In this document: piece after piece, positions 8,801 through 16,325 of the stretch
Layout of the letters: each line of letters opens with the position of its first letter
Position numbering within the stretch: position 1 is the stretch's first letter
Assembly (NCBI GenBank): GCA_004335635.1
Contig: QAXH01005312.1
Span: 4,557-21,208 of the forward strand
Reading direction: 5' to 3'
DNA from: Chloromonas sp. AAM2
Taxonomy: Eukaryota; Chlorophyta; Chlorophyceae; Chlamydomonadales; Chlamydomonadaceae
DNA length: 16,652 nucleotides
The notes under the pieces: model-generated
Seen by the model: the letters and a program-made list of their open reading frames with translations, nothing else
Told to the model about the DNA's origin: nothing
Database searches by the model: none
Translations under genes and position numbers: made by a program

Positions 8801-9817
8801 CTGATTATCAACAAGTATTGTGCACGCACGCTCTGTAAGCAAGAAATGTGTATTTTGTGCATCGTCCACTTGGTTAATACGGTGATGTGTGCCCCAACAT
8901 GCATGCAGGTGGGCAGCACAGGCAGCATGCTGGTCGTCTGGAACCTCCTCACAGCCTCAGTCCAGTGGGTAGCATCCCTGGCCTGCACAAGCATAGCCGC
9001 TGACCCCCTGCGGCCCAAGTTCGTGGCCGCCCTTCCGCTCCTGCCCCCCGCCACCGCCCATTCCCGCCAACTGCTGCCACTGGCCCAGGGACACCAGCCA
9101 GGGCATAGATCAGCCGACCCAGCCAGCCAGAAGCATCCCCAGCAGCAGCAGCAGCAGCAGCAGTTGGACGGTCCTGCGGCAGCTGAACCTGCTGGCAGTC
9201 ATTCGCCGGCGGTGCCGGCCAGCCGGCGGAGCAGCAGACAGAAGGCTAAGGAGCTAGCTGTGCAGCCTGAACAGCCAGATGGACCGGAGCAACCGCAACA
9301 ACCGCCCCAGCAGCAGCAGGAGGCTGCGGTCAGCAGTGGGGCCGGTCAGCCGGCCTGCTGGGTGTTGGTATTTGACCCACACTCTCCTGTGCCCTTACAA
9401 GGAGCCTGCGTTGCCAACACACACTGTGTGCAGTTACTCTTCCCATCCGCAGCTTGCTCTGGCGCCTTCGGCCCTGATGCAGAGCTTAGTAGCCTGCTTG
9501 TGCTTACAGCGGAGCGGGCGTATGCACGAATGGGGGCGGTGGGCGATGCGGGAGTTGGCGGGAAAACAGCCGCACCGGGGCAAGCCGGGAATGCACAAGC
9601 GGTTGGGCAGTCTGCGTTTGAGGCCGCGTTTGGTGAGCTGGCGCCACGCGTGGTCGTGGCTGGTGGAGAAGATGGGGAAGAGCGGGAAGGGGCGGATGGG
9701 GCGGGGCCGGGGGCGGAGGCACGGTGGCGACAGTTGTTGGATGCACCTTCACACCTCCTACCGCCACCCACCAGCCTGGCCAATGACTTCTTGCAGCTTT
9801 TGACACAAGTGCAGTAG
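2893..9817 (+). CDS. WDR75: WDR75/Utp17 homologue, WD40 protein of the SSU processome (11 exons, complete)
   Basis: Exons: 2893-3078, 3475-3757, 4431-4531, 4740-5041, 5424-5532, 5793-5963, 6430-6565, 7443-7542, 7867-8019, 8351-8561 and 8909-9817. They join in phase to 886 aa; human WDR75 is about 830. WDR75/Utp17 belongs to the t-UTP (UTP-A) complex, which binds the 5' ETS of pre-rRNA in the nucleolus and supports rDNA transcription and 18S processing. Recognisable blocks in family order are QLEGHTGEVTCVATNP, VYSASLDGTMRLWDV (residues 63-77), CLAISADESMLAAGDASGRI then LIWRDV, GGREGVLVSWQ then FLPRLG, FKVWEKV, VAFSRDGSLLALAAGPRVTL then WDP, MLVVWNLLTASVQW, and a C-terminal LLDAPSHLLPP close to the family's conserved tail. 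The N-terminal MLQGGQISRRPATFSGDGR fits the family start, and a stop lies in frame upstream. Residues of roughly 640-710 are a Q/P/A-rich insertion. Introns 2 and 7 hold snoRNA-like elements. Intron 5 is GC-AG. Confidence 0.92.
3758..4430 (+). other. WDR75 intron 2, host intron of snoRNA-like copy 1
   Basis: This 673-nt intron has donor GCAG|GTATCT and acceptor CACCATTCAG|GTGCAC. The acceptor is preceded by a strong pyrimidine tract at about 4394-4427. That tract happens to be open in the exon 3 frame back to a TGA at 4358, but there is no AG between, so the exon starts at 4431. The snoRNA-like element at 4006-4075 ends about 355 nt before the acceptor. The rest contains TGCATGCA palindromes and no gene. 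Confidence 0.8.
4006..4075 (+). ncRNA. Intronic C/D box snoRNA, copy 1
   Basis: Terminal stem TTGGC (4006-4010) pairs with GCCGA (4071-4075). Box C is ATGATGA (4012-4018), a perfect RUGAUGA. A D'-like TTGA lies at 4026-4029 and a C'-like GGATGAA at 4034-4040. Box D is CTGA (4067-4070). There are 26 nt between C' and D, ending in the guide TGGTTGAATTTT (4055-4066). The size (70 nt), box order, stem and sense orientation in an intron of a ribosome-biogenesis gene all fit a methylation-guide snoRNA. Such RNAs bind Nop1/fibrillarin, Nop56, Nop58 and the 15.5K protein. The C to D' gap is short, so only the D guide is likely to work. Confidence 0.82.
5101..5236 (+). repeat. 16-bp minisatellite in WDR75 intron 4
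   Basis: The unit is CAGCCATGCACCTGGT, with about eight copies. Some carry one- or two-base changes or a one-base insertion (CAGCCCTTGCACCTGGT). It lies within the intron spanning 5042-5423, directly before a second, unrelated minisatellite. Confidence 0.92.
5258..5423 (+). repeat. 31-bp minisatellite ending at the exon 5 splice acceptor
   Basis: Five units of 31 bp begin at 5258, 5289, 5320, 5351 and 5382, each starting TGTGATCTCATGGTGTGTGT. One has CATGAT in place of CATGGT. A sixth, truncated unit at 5413 reads TGTGATCTCAG and supplies the AG of the acceptor (5422-5423). The GT-rich units also provide the acceptor's upstream tract. Confidence 0.93.
5533..5792 (+). other. GC-AG intron (WDR75 intron 5)
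   Basis: The donor is AAG|GCAAGC and the acceptor is CCCCGCAG|GTGGCG. Joining gives SLATNK followed by VAVSVLGL, matching the spacing of the WDR75 family here. The alternative GT site (GCT|GTGGAG, 12 nt downstream and also in phase) is a much weaker donor and would add ASLA. The intron is 260 nt and contains no gene. Confidence 0.75.
5964..6429 (+). other. WDR75 intron 6, with a duplicated acceptor segment
   Basis: This 466-nt intron has donor CAG|GTATGG and acceptor CCTTCAG|GTAGCT. It has a G-rich 5' part (about 5970-6030, including a run of nine or so G). At 6330-6348, AGGCGGCTTTGTGTAACGA resembles the true acceptor and exon 7 start at 6428-6446 (AGGTAGCTTTGCGTAACGA). No gene is seen. Confidence 0.7.
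6886..6953 (+). ncRNA. Intronic C/D box snoRNA, copy 2 (internal boxes altered)
   Basis: Stem TGGC (6886-6889) pairs with GCCA (6950-6953). Box C is ATGATGA (6891-6897) and box D is CTGA (6946-6949). The guide TGGTTGAATTTT (6934-6945) is identical to the other copies, and C' to D spacing is also 26 nt. The internal boxes have drifted: D' is TCGA (6905-6908) and C' is AGATCAC (6913-6919). The end boxes, stem and guide are kept, so it may still be functional; expression is not shown by sequence alone. Confidence 0.75.
7043..7110 (+). ncRNA. Intronic C/D box snoRNA, copy 3
   Basis: Stem TGGC (7043-7046) pairs with GCCA (7107-7110). Box C is ATGATGA (7048-7054), D' is a perfect CTGA (7062-7065), C' is GGATGAA (7070-7076), and D is CTGA (7103-7106). 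The D guide TGGTTGAATTTT occupies 7091-7102. Of the three copies this has the best internal boxes. The C to D' segment differs from copies 1 and 2 (TTAATAT against TCACTAT), while the D side is unchanged, so the D guide is likely the selected part. Confidence 0.82.
7543..7866 (+). other. WDR75 intron 8, nothing further seen
   Basis: This 324-nt intron has donor CACAG|GTAGGA and acceptor GTATGCAG|GGGCCC. Short open frames on both strands show no similarity to a protein family, and I find no paired C and D boxes. Confidence 0.75.
8020..8350 (+). other. WDR75 intron 9, G-quadruplex motif and duplicated donor segment
   Basis: This 331-nt intron has donor TGCAG|GTGCGT and acceptor ATTCTCAG|GAGTGT. 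The sense strand carries GGGTTTGGGTAGGGTGTGGGG (8060-8080, one base of which is omitted from some readings because the last run has four G), a four-tract quadruplex motif. The stretch at 8010-8046 around the donor recurs imperfectly at about 8115-8150. Confidence 0.7.
8562..8908 (+). other. WDR75 intron 10, nothing further seen
   Basis: This 347-nt intron has donor CTG|GTGCGT and acceptor CATGCATGCAG|GTGGGC, the acceptor being part of a TGCATGCA palindrome. The open frame continuing upstream of exon 11 to 8780 is intronic, because the WD40 match begins exactly at VGSTGSMLVVW. Confidence 0.75.
9140..9163 (+). repeat. In-frame CAG repeat (polyglutamine) in WDR75 exon 11
   Basis: Eight CAG codons encode Q at residues 662-669. 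They sit in a Q/P/A/S-rich segment that also includes NNRPSS-like shadow frames and a second Q cluster near 9310-9320. The segment separates the last beta-propeller blades from the conserved C-terminal tail, and similar insertions are common in algal orthologues. Confidence 0.9.
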
Positions 9818-9883
9818 TGGTTGTATGTGGCATAGATGACCTGGGCGTGTAGAGCCCATACACAGCGTTAATGCAGTCTCTGG

Positions 9884-9957
9884 CATAGTTTTCTTGGCGC
9901 ACACCACATATCTGGTTGACATAGTTTTCCCGCTGCGCACACCACATGTCTGGTTGA
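9884..9957 (+). repeat. Two tandem copies of a 36-38-bp unit in the WDR75 3' UTR
   Basis: The units at 9884-9919 and 9920-9957 each start CATAGTTTTC, contain GCGCACACCACAT, and end CTGGTTGA. They begin about 70 nt after the stop codon. No function is evident. Confidence 0.88.
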
Positions 9958-9991
9958 CCTCAACTGACATAAATCGTCGCTGCCCGCATAT

Positions 9992-10181
9992 TGTAATCTT
10001 GTGCTCGCTCCCAGCCCTGATGCCTTCAGTCAACGGTCCTGGTTATGCATTCGTTATCCTATTTGGCCTCAGCTACCTTGAACCGGGAATGCTAGTGCTG
10101 CTGCTTGGCCTCGTTCACCGTGCCGCTGCCTCAGTTCTGCCAAGCTGTGGCACCGTCAGACCAGCGCCAGTGAAGCTGTAA
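9992..10181 (+). terminator. Candidate poly(A) signals of WDR75 (TGTAA at 9992-9996 and 10177-10181)
   Basis: Green algal nuclear genes commonly use TGTAA shortly before the cleavage site. Two sense copies occur about 175 and 360 nt after the WDR75 stop codon. The sequence does not show which is used. Confidence 0.5.
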
Positions 10182-11807
10182 ATTTCTTTCTTGAATTTAA
10201 CGGTTTGCCCTTTGAACAGTCGCCCTTGGCCCAACCCTCGAGCACTGACTTTTTGGAGTAAATACAGGATTGATAGTTGTCCCTGTTTGCAACGTGCCTT
10301 TCTTCTTGGTCAGCGTTAGCTCTTTTGTGTAACCCTACCTGTGCTGTTGTCAGCTTTCAAGCACCCGCAGAGGTTAGAACAACGGGAAAGCCGTCGAAGG
10401 ACATGAAAAGGGATGGGCATCGCCCTGTCCTGCCCTGATTAAGAAAGCAAAACGAGCGCAGTGCCAAAATAGCAGGCAAGGCAGGCGAGCTGAAGGCAGA
10501 AGAGAATACGAGCCGCCCAGGCTAAAATCAAAGACTCTAGAACGGGAGGCGAAACAGGCCAGCATCCTGGTAACAAAACGCAAGGTTAAAACAAGGCTGA
10601 GCGTCAAAGGCCTGGGAAAGCCATGTTGGAACAGGGTTCAAAGAGCAGGGCCTACAACACAGGCAGGTAGGCTGCAGGTTGACCTCGACGCCCGTCTCGC
10701 AATCAAAGAAAGCTCAGCTCAGCTCAAGCTTATACGAACCCGGCTAGATTGTCCCAGACACGCGGCGCACTGCTGGCACGTGTGATGAATTGGCCCTGGA
10801 CCTTGGCCCTGTGAGCTTTGGAGGGTCGCTGATGATCGGAAGGGCACGACTGAACCTTACGGATGAGACTATGCTCGGTTGCGCTCGGCCGGCTGCAATT
10901 GCGGGTTACTTTGGTTTACTGTTGTAACAGGGTTCGCGCAGGGTGTCAGCAAGTCATCAAAGCTACGTGACAGCCCAGAGACGCTCTATGTAAAGGGCTG
11001 ATGCGATTCAGTCGAGACGAGTGTACTACGAACCCCTCCATTCATCTCTGATTGTACCAGCTGCAAACTCGCATAGAAGGCTTGATTGGAGTCATACAGG
11101 ACACCTTCCAGAAAAAAAAGAAGTTTGCCAGTTCTGTGACAATTCCTGTCAATACCGCCAGGAACCAGTGTTGGTGATGAATGTTGTGGTGGCCAAGTGT
11201 GATTGGGTATACTATGGCGTGTGCAGCCTATCCAGATGTCCACACATCTCGGACATATCAGTCACACCACCCAGAAAATTGTCCCAGAAATGGCAAAGTT
11301 CTTTTTTTCAGGACTTTTTCTCAGAACATGCCGCACAGGACGTGTAGCACTGTATGGGTGGGCTCTGCCATGCATGGACACCACTCTCTCTCTGTATGTC
11401 CTCTGGCAGCAGCTCGGTGGCAGCCGTTTTCAGATCACTACATGTCCTACCGTTGATGGCCCACCACCTTGAACTTCCTACTTCCTGGTTGGTTGTGCCT
11501 TGTTATTCTGGTAGCACGCGCCCCGTTTGCGGCACTGTTCACATGTTGGCAGACCCCCAAAGGTGGGCTAGAGGCCAGGAACACCGGATGTCGAGTGCTC
11601 ATCTGGGACCGTTAGGAGCCAGCAGCCAGGACGCAAAGCATCAGGTGACAGACTTTCAGTTCGCTTCCAAATCCATTCAATCCCGCCGTCAGGCGATTTT
11701 GTTGACAGCCAATTCCTGGCAAAACCACGTTGAAACTGGTATCGTCGTACGTTCGAGTAGCCTCGATGAACATCTGTCAATCACGAGCGCAGGGCTTCGC
11801 AGACGCG
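10182..11807. other. Convergent intergenic region without a supportable gene
   Basis: This stretch lies between the probable 3' ends of two converging genes. It holds open frames of up to 185 codons (plus strand, 11354-11911), but they show no family similarity, no exon-like junctions and no compositional contrast. I see no tRNA, no transposon ends and no coding homology. Lone box-C-like TGATGA words near 10782 and 10831 lack a good stem and guide layout. Confidence 0.6.
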
Positions 11808-11812
11808 TTACA
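11808..11812 (-). terminator. Candidate poly(A) signal of the minus-strand helical-repeat gene
   Basis: TTACA on the plus strand is TGTAA on the minus strand, about 165 nt after the stop codon at 11978-11976. The spacing is typical for green algae. Confidence 0.45.
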
Positions 11813-11975
11813 CATGATGCATGCCATGCAGTTGATTCCAAAAGACACCGGACAGACACACGTTCACATTTAATGTTCGGACTTCTCCCTTCTCTCATCC
11901 CAACTTTATGAAACATGGGTCTGCTCACGTGAAACGTGGTCATCCCAAGATGTTTATCGTTGAAGTGCTCGACCT

Positions 11976-14900
11976 TCATTCATCGCAGGTGAAGCCAGAA
12001 GTCGTGAAGGCACAGGAGACTAGGGCGTCAGCGAGCAAGTGCAACGTCTGTGTATCCGTGCATCGCATCATGCCCAGCGCCCACACTGCGGAGCGCAGGA
12101 CCTCGGCACTGTGTGCGTCAGCATCTGAACTTCTGTTCTCCTGGATCAAAGATAAGTGGGAGGCTGCGGGCAAGCTTCCACGCATCGCTATCAAGGGTGG
12201 CCGTGTGCGCTGCTGCTTGCCATCAATCTGCTGTTTCGTCGCTCCCTGTTCATAAGCATCAGTTGTGTGGTGTACGACACGCGTGACTGAACCATGCGTT
12301 GCACGTCTGGCCCTTCCGTCGTGATCTGACTGAACAGTCGAGAGATCGTGGCCAGAGATAGTGCTCTCGGCTGCAAGGCCTGCGGTTAGCAGGGCGCAGC
12401 CCGCCTTGAGAACGGCCCAGTCTTGGATGCCGAGGCGCGCGAACGCGACGAAAATGCGAACAGCGGGTTCAAGCCCCAGGTCGTGCGCCTGGTGATGGGT
12501 CAGGACATCCAGTGCAGACCTTGACACAACCTGCAATCACAAAAAGAACGTTGCTGGCAACGCGTTTGAAAGTGTGTGCGTCATCATCAAGGGCATTCGC
12601 ATCCCGGGAGACACTGAAGCGCCTCGACACAGAAGCAATTTGTGAGCATCGCAACTTGTTAGGAATGGTAGAACCAGTCAATCGTCGCTTAAACCAGACT
12701 GCGAGGCAAGTAAAGACGCAAAAACACTGGCCATCAACACCATGTTGCGACACTGGTCAAGTACACCAGTGCAGACACGCAATCGCACACGAGAGCACGT
12801 CTCAATGGCTCCTGACCTTGAGCAAATCGTTCTCTACCGGCCCGGACAGAAGGTAGTGTCGACCACTCGCGCCATCCCGAATGTGAAGGGTGTCGGCCAT
12901 GCATTCAAGCACGGCAAGCAACTGCGACCAGCAACCCAATGCACGCACAGCACTCACTTGGCTGGCCTCAGAAGGTGAAAAGCATGAGCATGTGAAGTGA
13001 TGCACGTGCAAGAACAGTTGAAAGTGAGAGTTTTTTACTGGCCCAGCTAACCTATATCGCAAGCAATGACTTATGCATGGGGACCCACTGGCAGTGTACA
13101 GATGCACGTGCCTGAACTACATCATGCTTGTCCCATAATTTGTTCACATTCTGTATACAGTTTGCTAACCAAGTTACAACTGCTTTCGGCAGCATCAGCC
13201 GGCCAGGCAACCGTGCCCTGGCTGCAGAAAAAGGCAGGCAAGCTGTCTATGGCCAAGGCACCGTAGATGCTGCTGCAACCAACGGCGTTTGGCCAAGGCA
13301 GCACCGAACGGCAGAAACTGTGCCCGTCATTCCCACTGCGTGCCTGCTGGCAGTGTAGATGCCTCATATGTGTACAGCAGAAGCCGTCACAGGGCACGGC
13401 ATAGAAACTGTTGATGTGCTGGTAATGAGTACCCACAGCGCACCTGGGGTGTGGTGCACGTGGGCAGTAGCTGCTGCAGCCTGAGCCTCACTATAACCGC
13501 CAACTGCTGCGCGCCGCCGTGACCTCCCAGCTCCGGTACCAGCCGCACAGCAGCCGCTGCAGGACCAGTACCAGCAGCTCCAGCACCAGCAGTACCAGCA
13601 GCAACGGCCCCATGCCTGCGCCCGGGCAGCGGCTCCCTACTGCTTGTACCATCCCTATGACGACGACTGCCCAGCGGCTGCTGCTGGCCTGTCTGTGCCA
13701 GCTTGGCACAGCTGGCCATGAGCAGGACCAGTTGCGTGGGCCTGAGCGAGTAGAGGCGGTGCTTGAGCAGGGCGAAGAGCGGGTCGATGAGTTGGTGTGA
13801 GGCCATGGCTCGCTCCTCGTCCGGCTGACGGGGGGTGGCCGAGGGGGCGTGGGTGGCCAGGGCATCCGCCAACTGAACCAACTGCAACACACATGCTGCC
13901 AATGGGATATAGGAGGCTGAAGGGATGTGCAAGTATACCGTGCCACACACCACACGCACACACGCGCGCACGCACAGACGCACAGACGCGCGCACGCGCA
14001 CACGCACATGCACACGCACGCGCACGCACGCACGCACGATGTGCACATGTGTAGGCCAATGAAACACCAGCGAGACGGACAAACAGAGACGAGGGCAACG
14101 TCAAGAAATGGATTGGTTTCGCATTCACAAGTGCACTAGTACTGTGCAGGCCACCGGATGGGCTCACAAGCAGGCAGATTATTTGGTGCTGGAAAGCTGT
14201 AGGATTCAGATCAAACACTCACACCTGACCACCAATCCTGGCCAGGCTCCGATGACAAAATTACAGCACTAACCTGGCCAAAGCTCTGATTACAACCACA
14301 CTAGGAATTAATGTGTTGCGCACACACGCACCTGCATGTTTGTCAGTTGTGCCAGGTGTTCGTGCGTTGCTGCCGCCACATTCCCCAGCAATCCACTGGC
14401 GCCTCCACTCCTGGGGTTTGCCTGGAGCATGTCCAGCAGCCAGTTGAGGCGGCTGCTCGGGTCCAGGGACTCCAGCACACCGTGTGCATGCCTGCACAGA
14501 TGGAGAGCAGGATGGAGAGGGCTTCCAGTTTGAAAAGGCTGTGTTCAACCTAGCAAAGTCGAGCAAGGCCAACACACGGGACAGACCAGCACACACGGGA
14601 TGGAACAGTAGTCTCAACCTGGCTTATGCGGGGATCCAACGATTATCAGTGCAACCAGTGCAGGCGAATATTCAAGCCTCATCACAAAAGAGAGGACGTG
14701 CCTTTGTTTGCTCATGAAGTACTATGATGACGGTCGATAAGGAAGGACAACGCGTCGTGCGTACCTCGTCAGCGCCAGGTGCATGGCGGGCAGGTGGGCT
14801 GCTATGGGCCTGTCTCTGCTTTAGTCTATCTCAATCTATTCCCGGTCCTGACAGTTCTGACCAATTGTATTAACAACGCGCACACACCTTGACAGCGCCA

Positions 14901-16264
14901 GGTGCATGGCAGGCAGGTGGGCTGCTATGAGCCTGTCTCCGGCTAGACGGCTGCACAGGAGCACCCAGCCCCGGTCGTCCAACTGACTCATAACAGAACC
15001 CAAGAAACGGACAACGTCCTGCAAGGTCACGTGGTGCACTTGATACAGGTGTGAGCGGGTCATCTTTTGCCAGTAACCACTGCATGCACCAGCAGTCTGT
15101 TTGCATACGCCAATCCATGCACCATCCATTCTGCACATCCACGTACCAATATATGCACCACCGATCTCCATGCACGTGCCAATGCATGCATCGCCTCACC
15201 TCAAGGCCGGTCTCTGCAGGCATGTCGGGCACTGATCGTGCTGTGAGGCGTGCCGCGGGAACCAGGAAGGCCGCACTGCACCCCTGATCCTGTACACACC
15301 GACACACACAGGTCAGGAAGGCTGCTGATTGTTGCGGGGTTGCATGGTTTTGTAAGCAAGCGAAGTCGGCCCTGCTGTATCAGTGTCTAAGAAACAAGGT
15401 GTAACGTCAAACTGCACGCGAACTGAAAAGTGGAGGCTGCTATTCTGTATCAGTGTCATCTTGGGATCAGCATTTGATGCCTGGCCAGCCGGCCATTGCG
15501 CAGACAGCTATTGTTTTACGTACAACCCAGCTCAGTGCGAAGTGAAGTGCAACATCCAATTTTGTAGACAACCAGGTGCAACATCAAACAGAGGGAAACA
15601 TCACAACGATGCAGATCCACAACAAAGCACGTGTGTGGGTGATTCAAAGCTGCTGCTCTCTAAAGCTGCAGGCCATTCTAGGCGAATCAATTGTCAAGGC
15701 ACTGCGCTCGCGGAGACGCCTGGATACAAATACATACTTACTTGCAACGCCTGGGGCCGAATCCTCATGCACAGGTCGGTCATCAGCTGCGGTGCGCTGA
15801 CACCGGTGGTGTCGAGGGCAGTGAGCATGTGACAGAGCAGGGGGAGGGGCAGACGGTGCCAGGTGGACGTCACAAGACGGGCTAGTAGCCACCTGTGCAA
15901 AACGGCATGGTCACACCAGAGCAACTGGAAATCGCGGTTACAAATGTAACAGTAACACCAGGTGACATTCAGAGCGCTTGGTCAAGCTATAAGATGCAAC
16001 CAAAATCATGAACAAACAAGCAGCGGCTTTCAGAACAAGCTGTTGCTGAAAGCCATGACCAGAGGGAGAATCTTGTCCGATGCAAACTTGCAAATTACAT
16101 GTCATGACGATAGTGTCCTGCATGTCACTCACTGCCAGAGGTGTTTGCGCGCTGCATGGTGTGGACCTCCACACGCGATCGCCACCCCCGCCACCTCCCC
16201 AGCAGTCAGCGGCTGCAGCGGGTCTCCCAGCAACGCCAACTGCTCAAACGCATCAAACGCACGA
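11976..16264 (-). CDS. Alpha-helical-repeat protein, possibly FASTK/OPR-type organellar RNA-binding protein (5' end not in window)
   Basis: Minus-strand exons: 16264-16133, 15892-15742, 15018-14888, 14491-14332, 13881-13444, 12921-12817 and 12530-11976, joining in phase to at least 556 aa ending at TGA 11978-11976. Two extra exons are possible (14815-14765 and 15289-15200). The protein is a series of amphipathic helices rich in L/A, with phrases such as FDAFEQLALLGDPLQPL, LLDMLQANPRSGG, HLAQLTNMQLVQLADALA, LRPTQLVLLMASCAKLAQTG, EPAVRIFVAFARLGIQDWAV, ISGHDLSTV and EVLRSAVWALGMMRC. Patterns like 'SAVWALG' and 'GHDLSTV' recall FASTK and octotricopeptide-repeat proteins, which act on organelle RNAs. 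No RAP domain is seen at the C terminus, which ends in SGFTCDE. Residues encoded near 13640-13460 are low-complexity and A/G-rich. The exon structure is more certain than the function; the join 13444 to 12921 is the weakest. Confidence 0.6.
13944..14050. repeat. Alternating CA/CG purine-pyrimidine tract in an intron
   Basis: About 105 bp of nearly unbroken CACACG/CGCGCA/CACGCA alternation lies in the intron 14331-13882, about 60 nt upstream of the exon 13881 acceptor on the minus strand. Such alternation favours left-handed (Z) DNA under supercoiling. Open frames reading RARTHAR or VRVRACVR here are artefacts of the repeat. Confidence 0.88.
14231..14302. repeat. Two degenerate copies of a ~35-bp unit in an intron
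   Basis: CCTGGCCAGGCTCCGATGAC (from 14237) and CCTGGCCAAAGCTCTGATTA (from 14273) are imperfect direct copies, both followed by ACA-rich sequence. They lie just downstream (minus-strand sense) of the donor of exon 14491-14332. Confidence 0.6.
14765..14815 (-). other. Possible mini-exon made by partial exon duplication
   Basis: This 51-nt segment has acceptor TAAAGCAG|AGACAGG and donor ACGAG|GTACGC. It would encode DRPIAAHLPAMHLALTR, a near copy of DRLIAAHLPAMHLALSR at the end of the neighbouring exon 15018-14888. It is phase 2 at both ends, so it could be included or skipped without a frameshift. At DNA level the two copies differ at only about five of 52 positions. Confidence 0.5.
15019..15741 (-). 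other. Long intron of the helical-repeat gene, with one candidate exon
   Basis: If uninterrupted this intron is 723 nt, with donor CAA|GTAAGT and acceptor GACCTTGCAG|GACGTT. It includes ATGCACCA-rich sequence at about 15080-15190 and a GC-rich block (15289-15200) that might be an extra exon. Nothing else is recognised. Confidence 0.55.
15200..15289 (-). other. Candidate extra exon of the helical-repeat gene (90 nt)
   Basis: The acceptor GTGTGTACAG|GATCAG and donor CTTGAG|GTGAGG frame 30 codons (start DQGCSAAFLVPAARL, end DMPAETGLE). It is phase 0 on both sides, matching its neighbours (CAA| and |GAC). The block is more GC-rich than the flanking intron. There is no homology evidence, so it may be spurious. 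Confidence 0.3.
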
Positions 16265-16325
16265 CTGCGAACATACACGCAACAACCGTGCAAACACATG
16301 TATGACAGTGAGTACGCGCTCCGCA

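Noticed and set aside
9279..9803. 174-codon frame overlapping WDR75 exon 11 in another frame
   Set aside because: A shadow caused by GC-rich, low-complexity coding sequence. The main frame carries the conserved C-terminal motif.
10776..10850. Box-C-like GTGATGA followed by CTGATGA and CTGA, possible snoRNA
   Set aside because: No convincing terminal stem, no conserved second copy, and the region lies between genes.
11354..11911. 185-codon open frame on the plus strand in the convergent intergenic region
   Set aside because: No similarity to any family I know, composition like its surroundings, no exon signals, and it overlaps the probable 3' UTR of the opposite gene.
14703..14880. Box C word ATGATGA (about 14724) with CTGA words about 115 nt later on the plus strand
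   Set aside because: Antisense to the host gene, no closing stem, and the span includes the duplicated exon.
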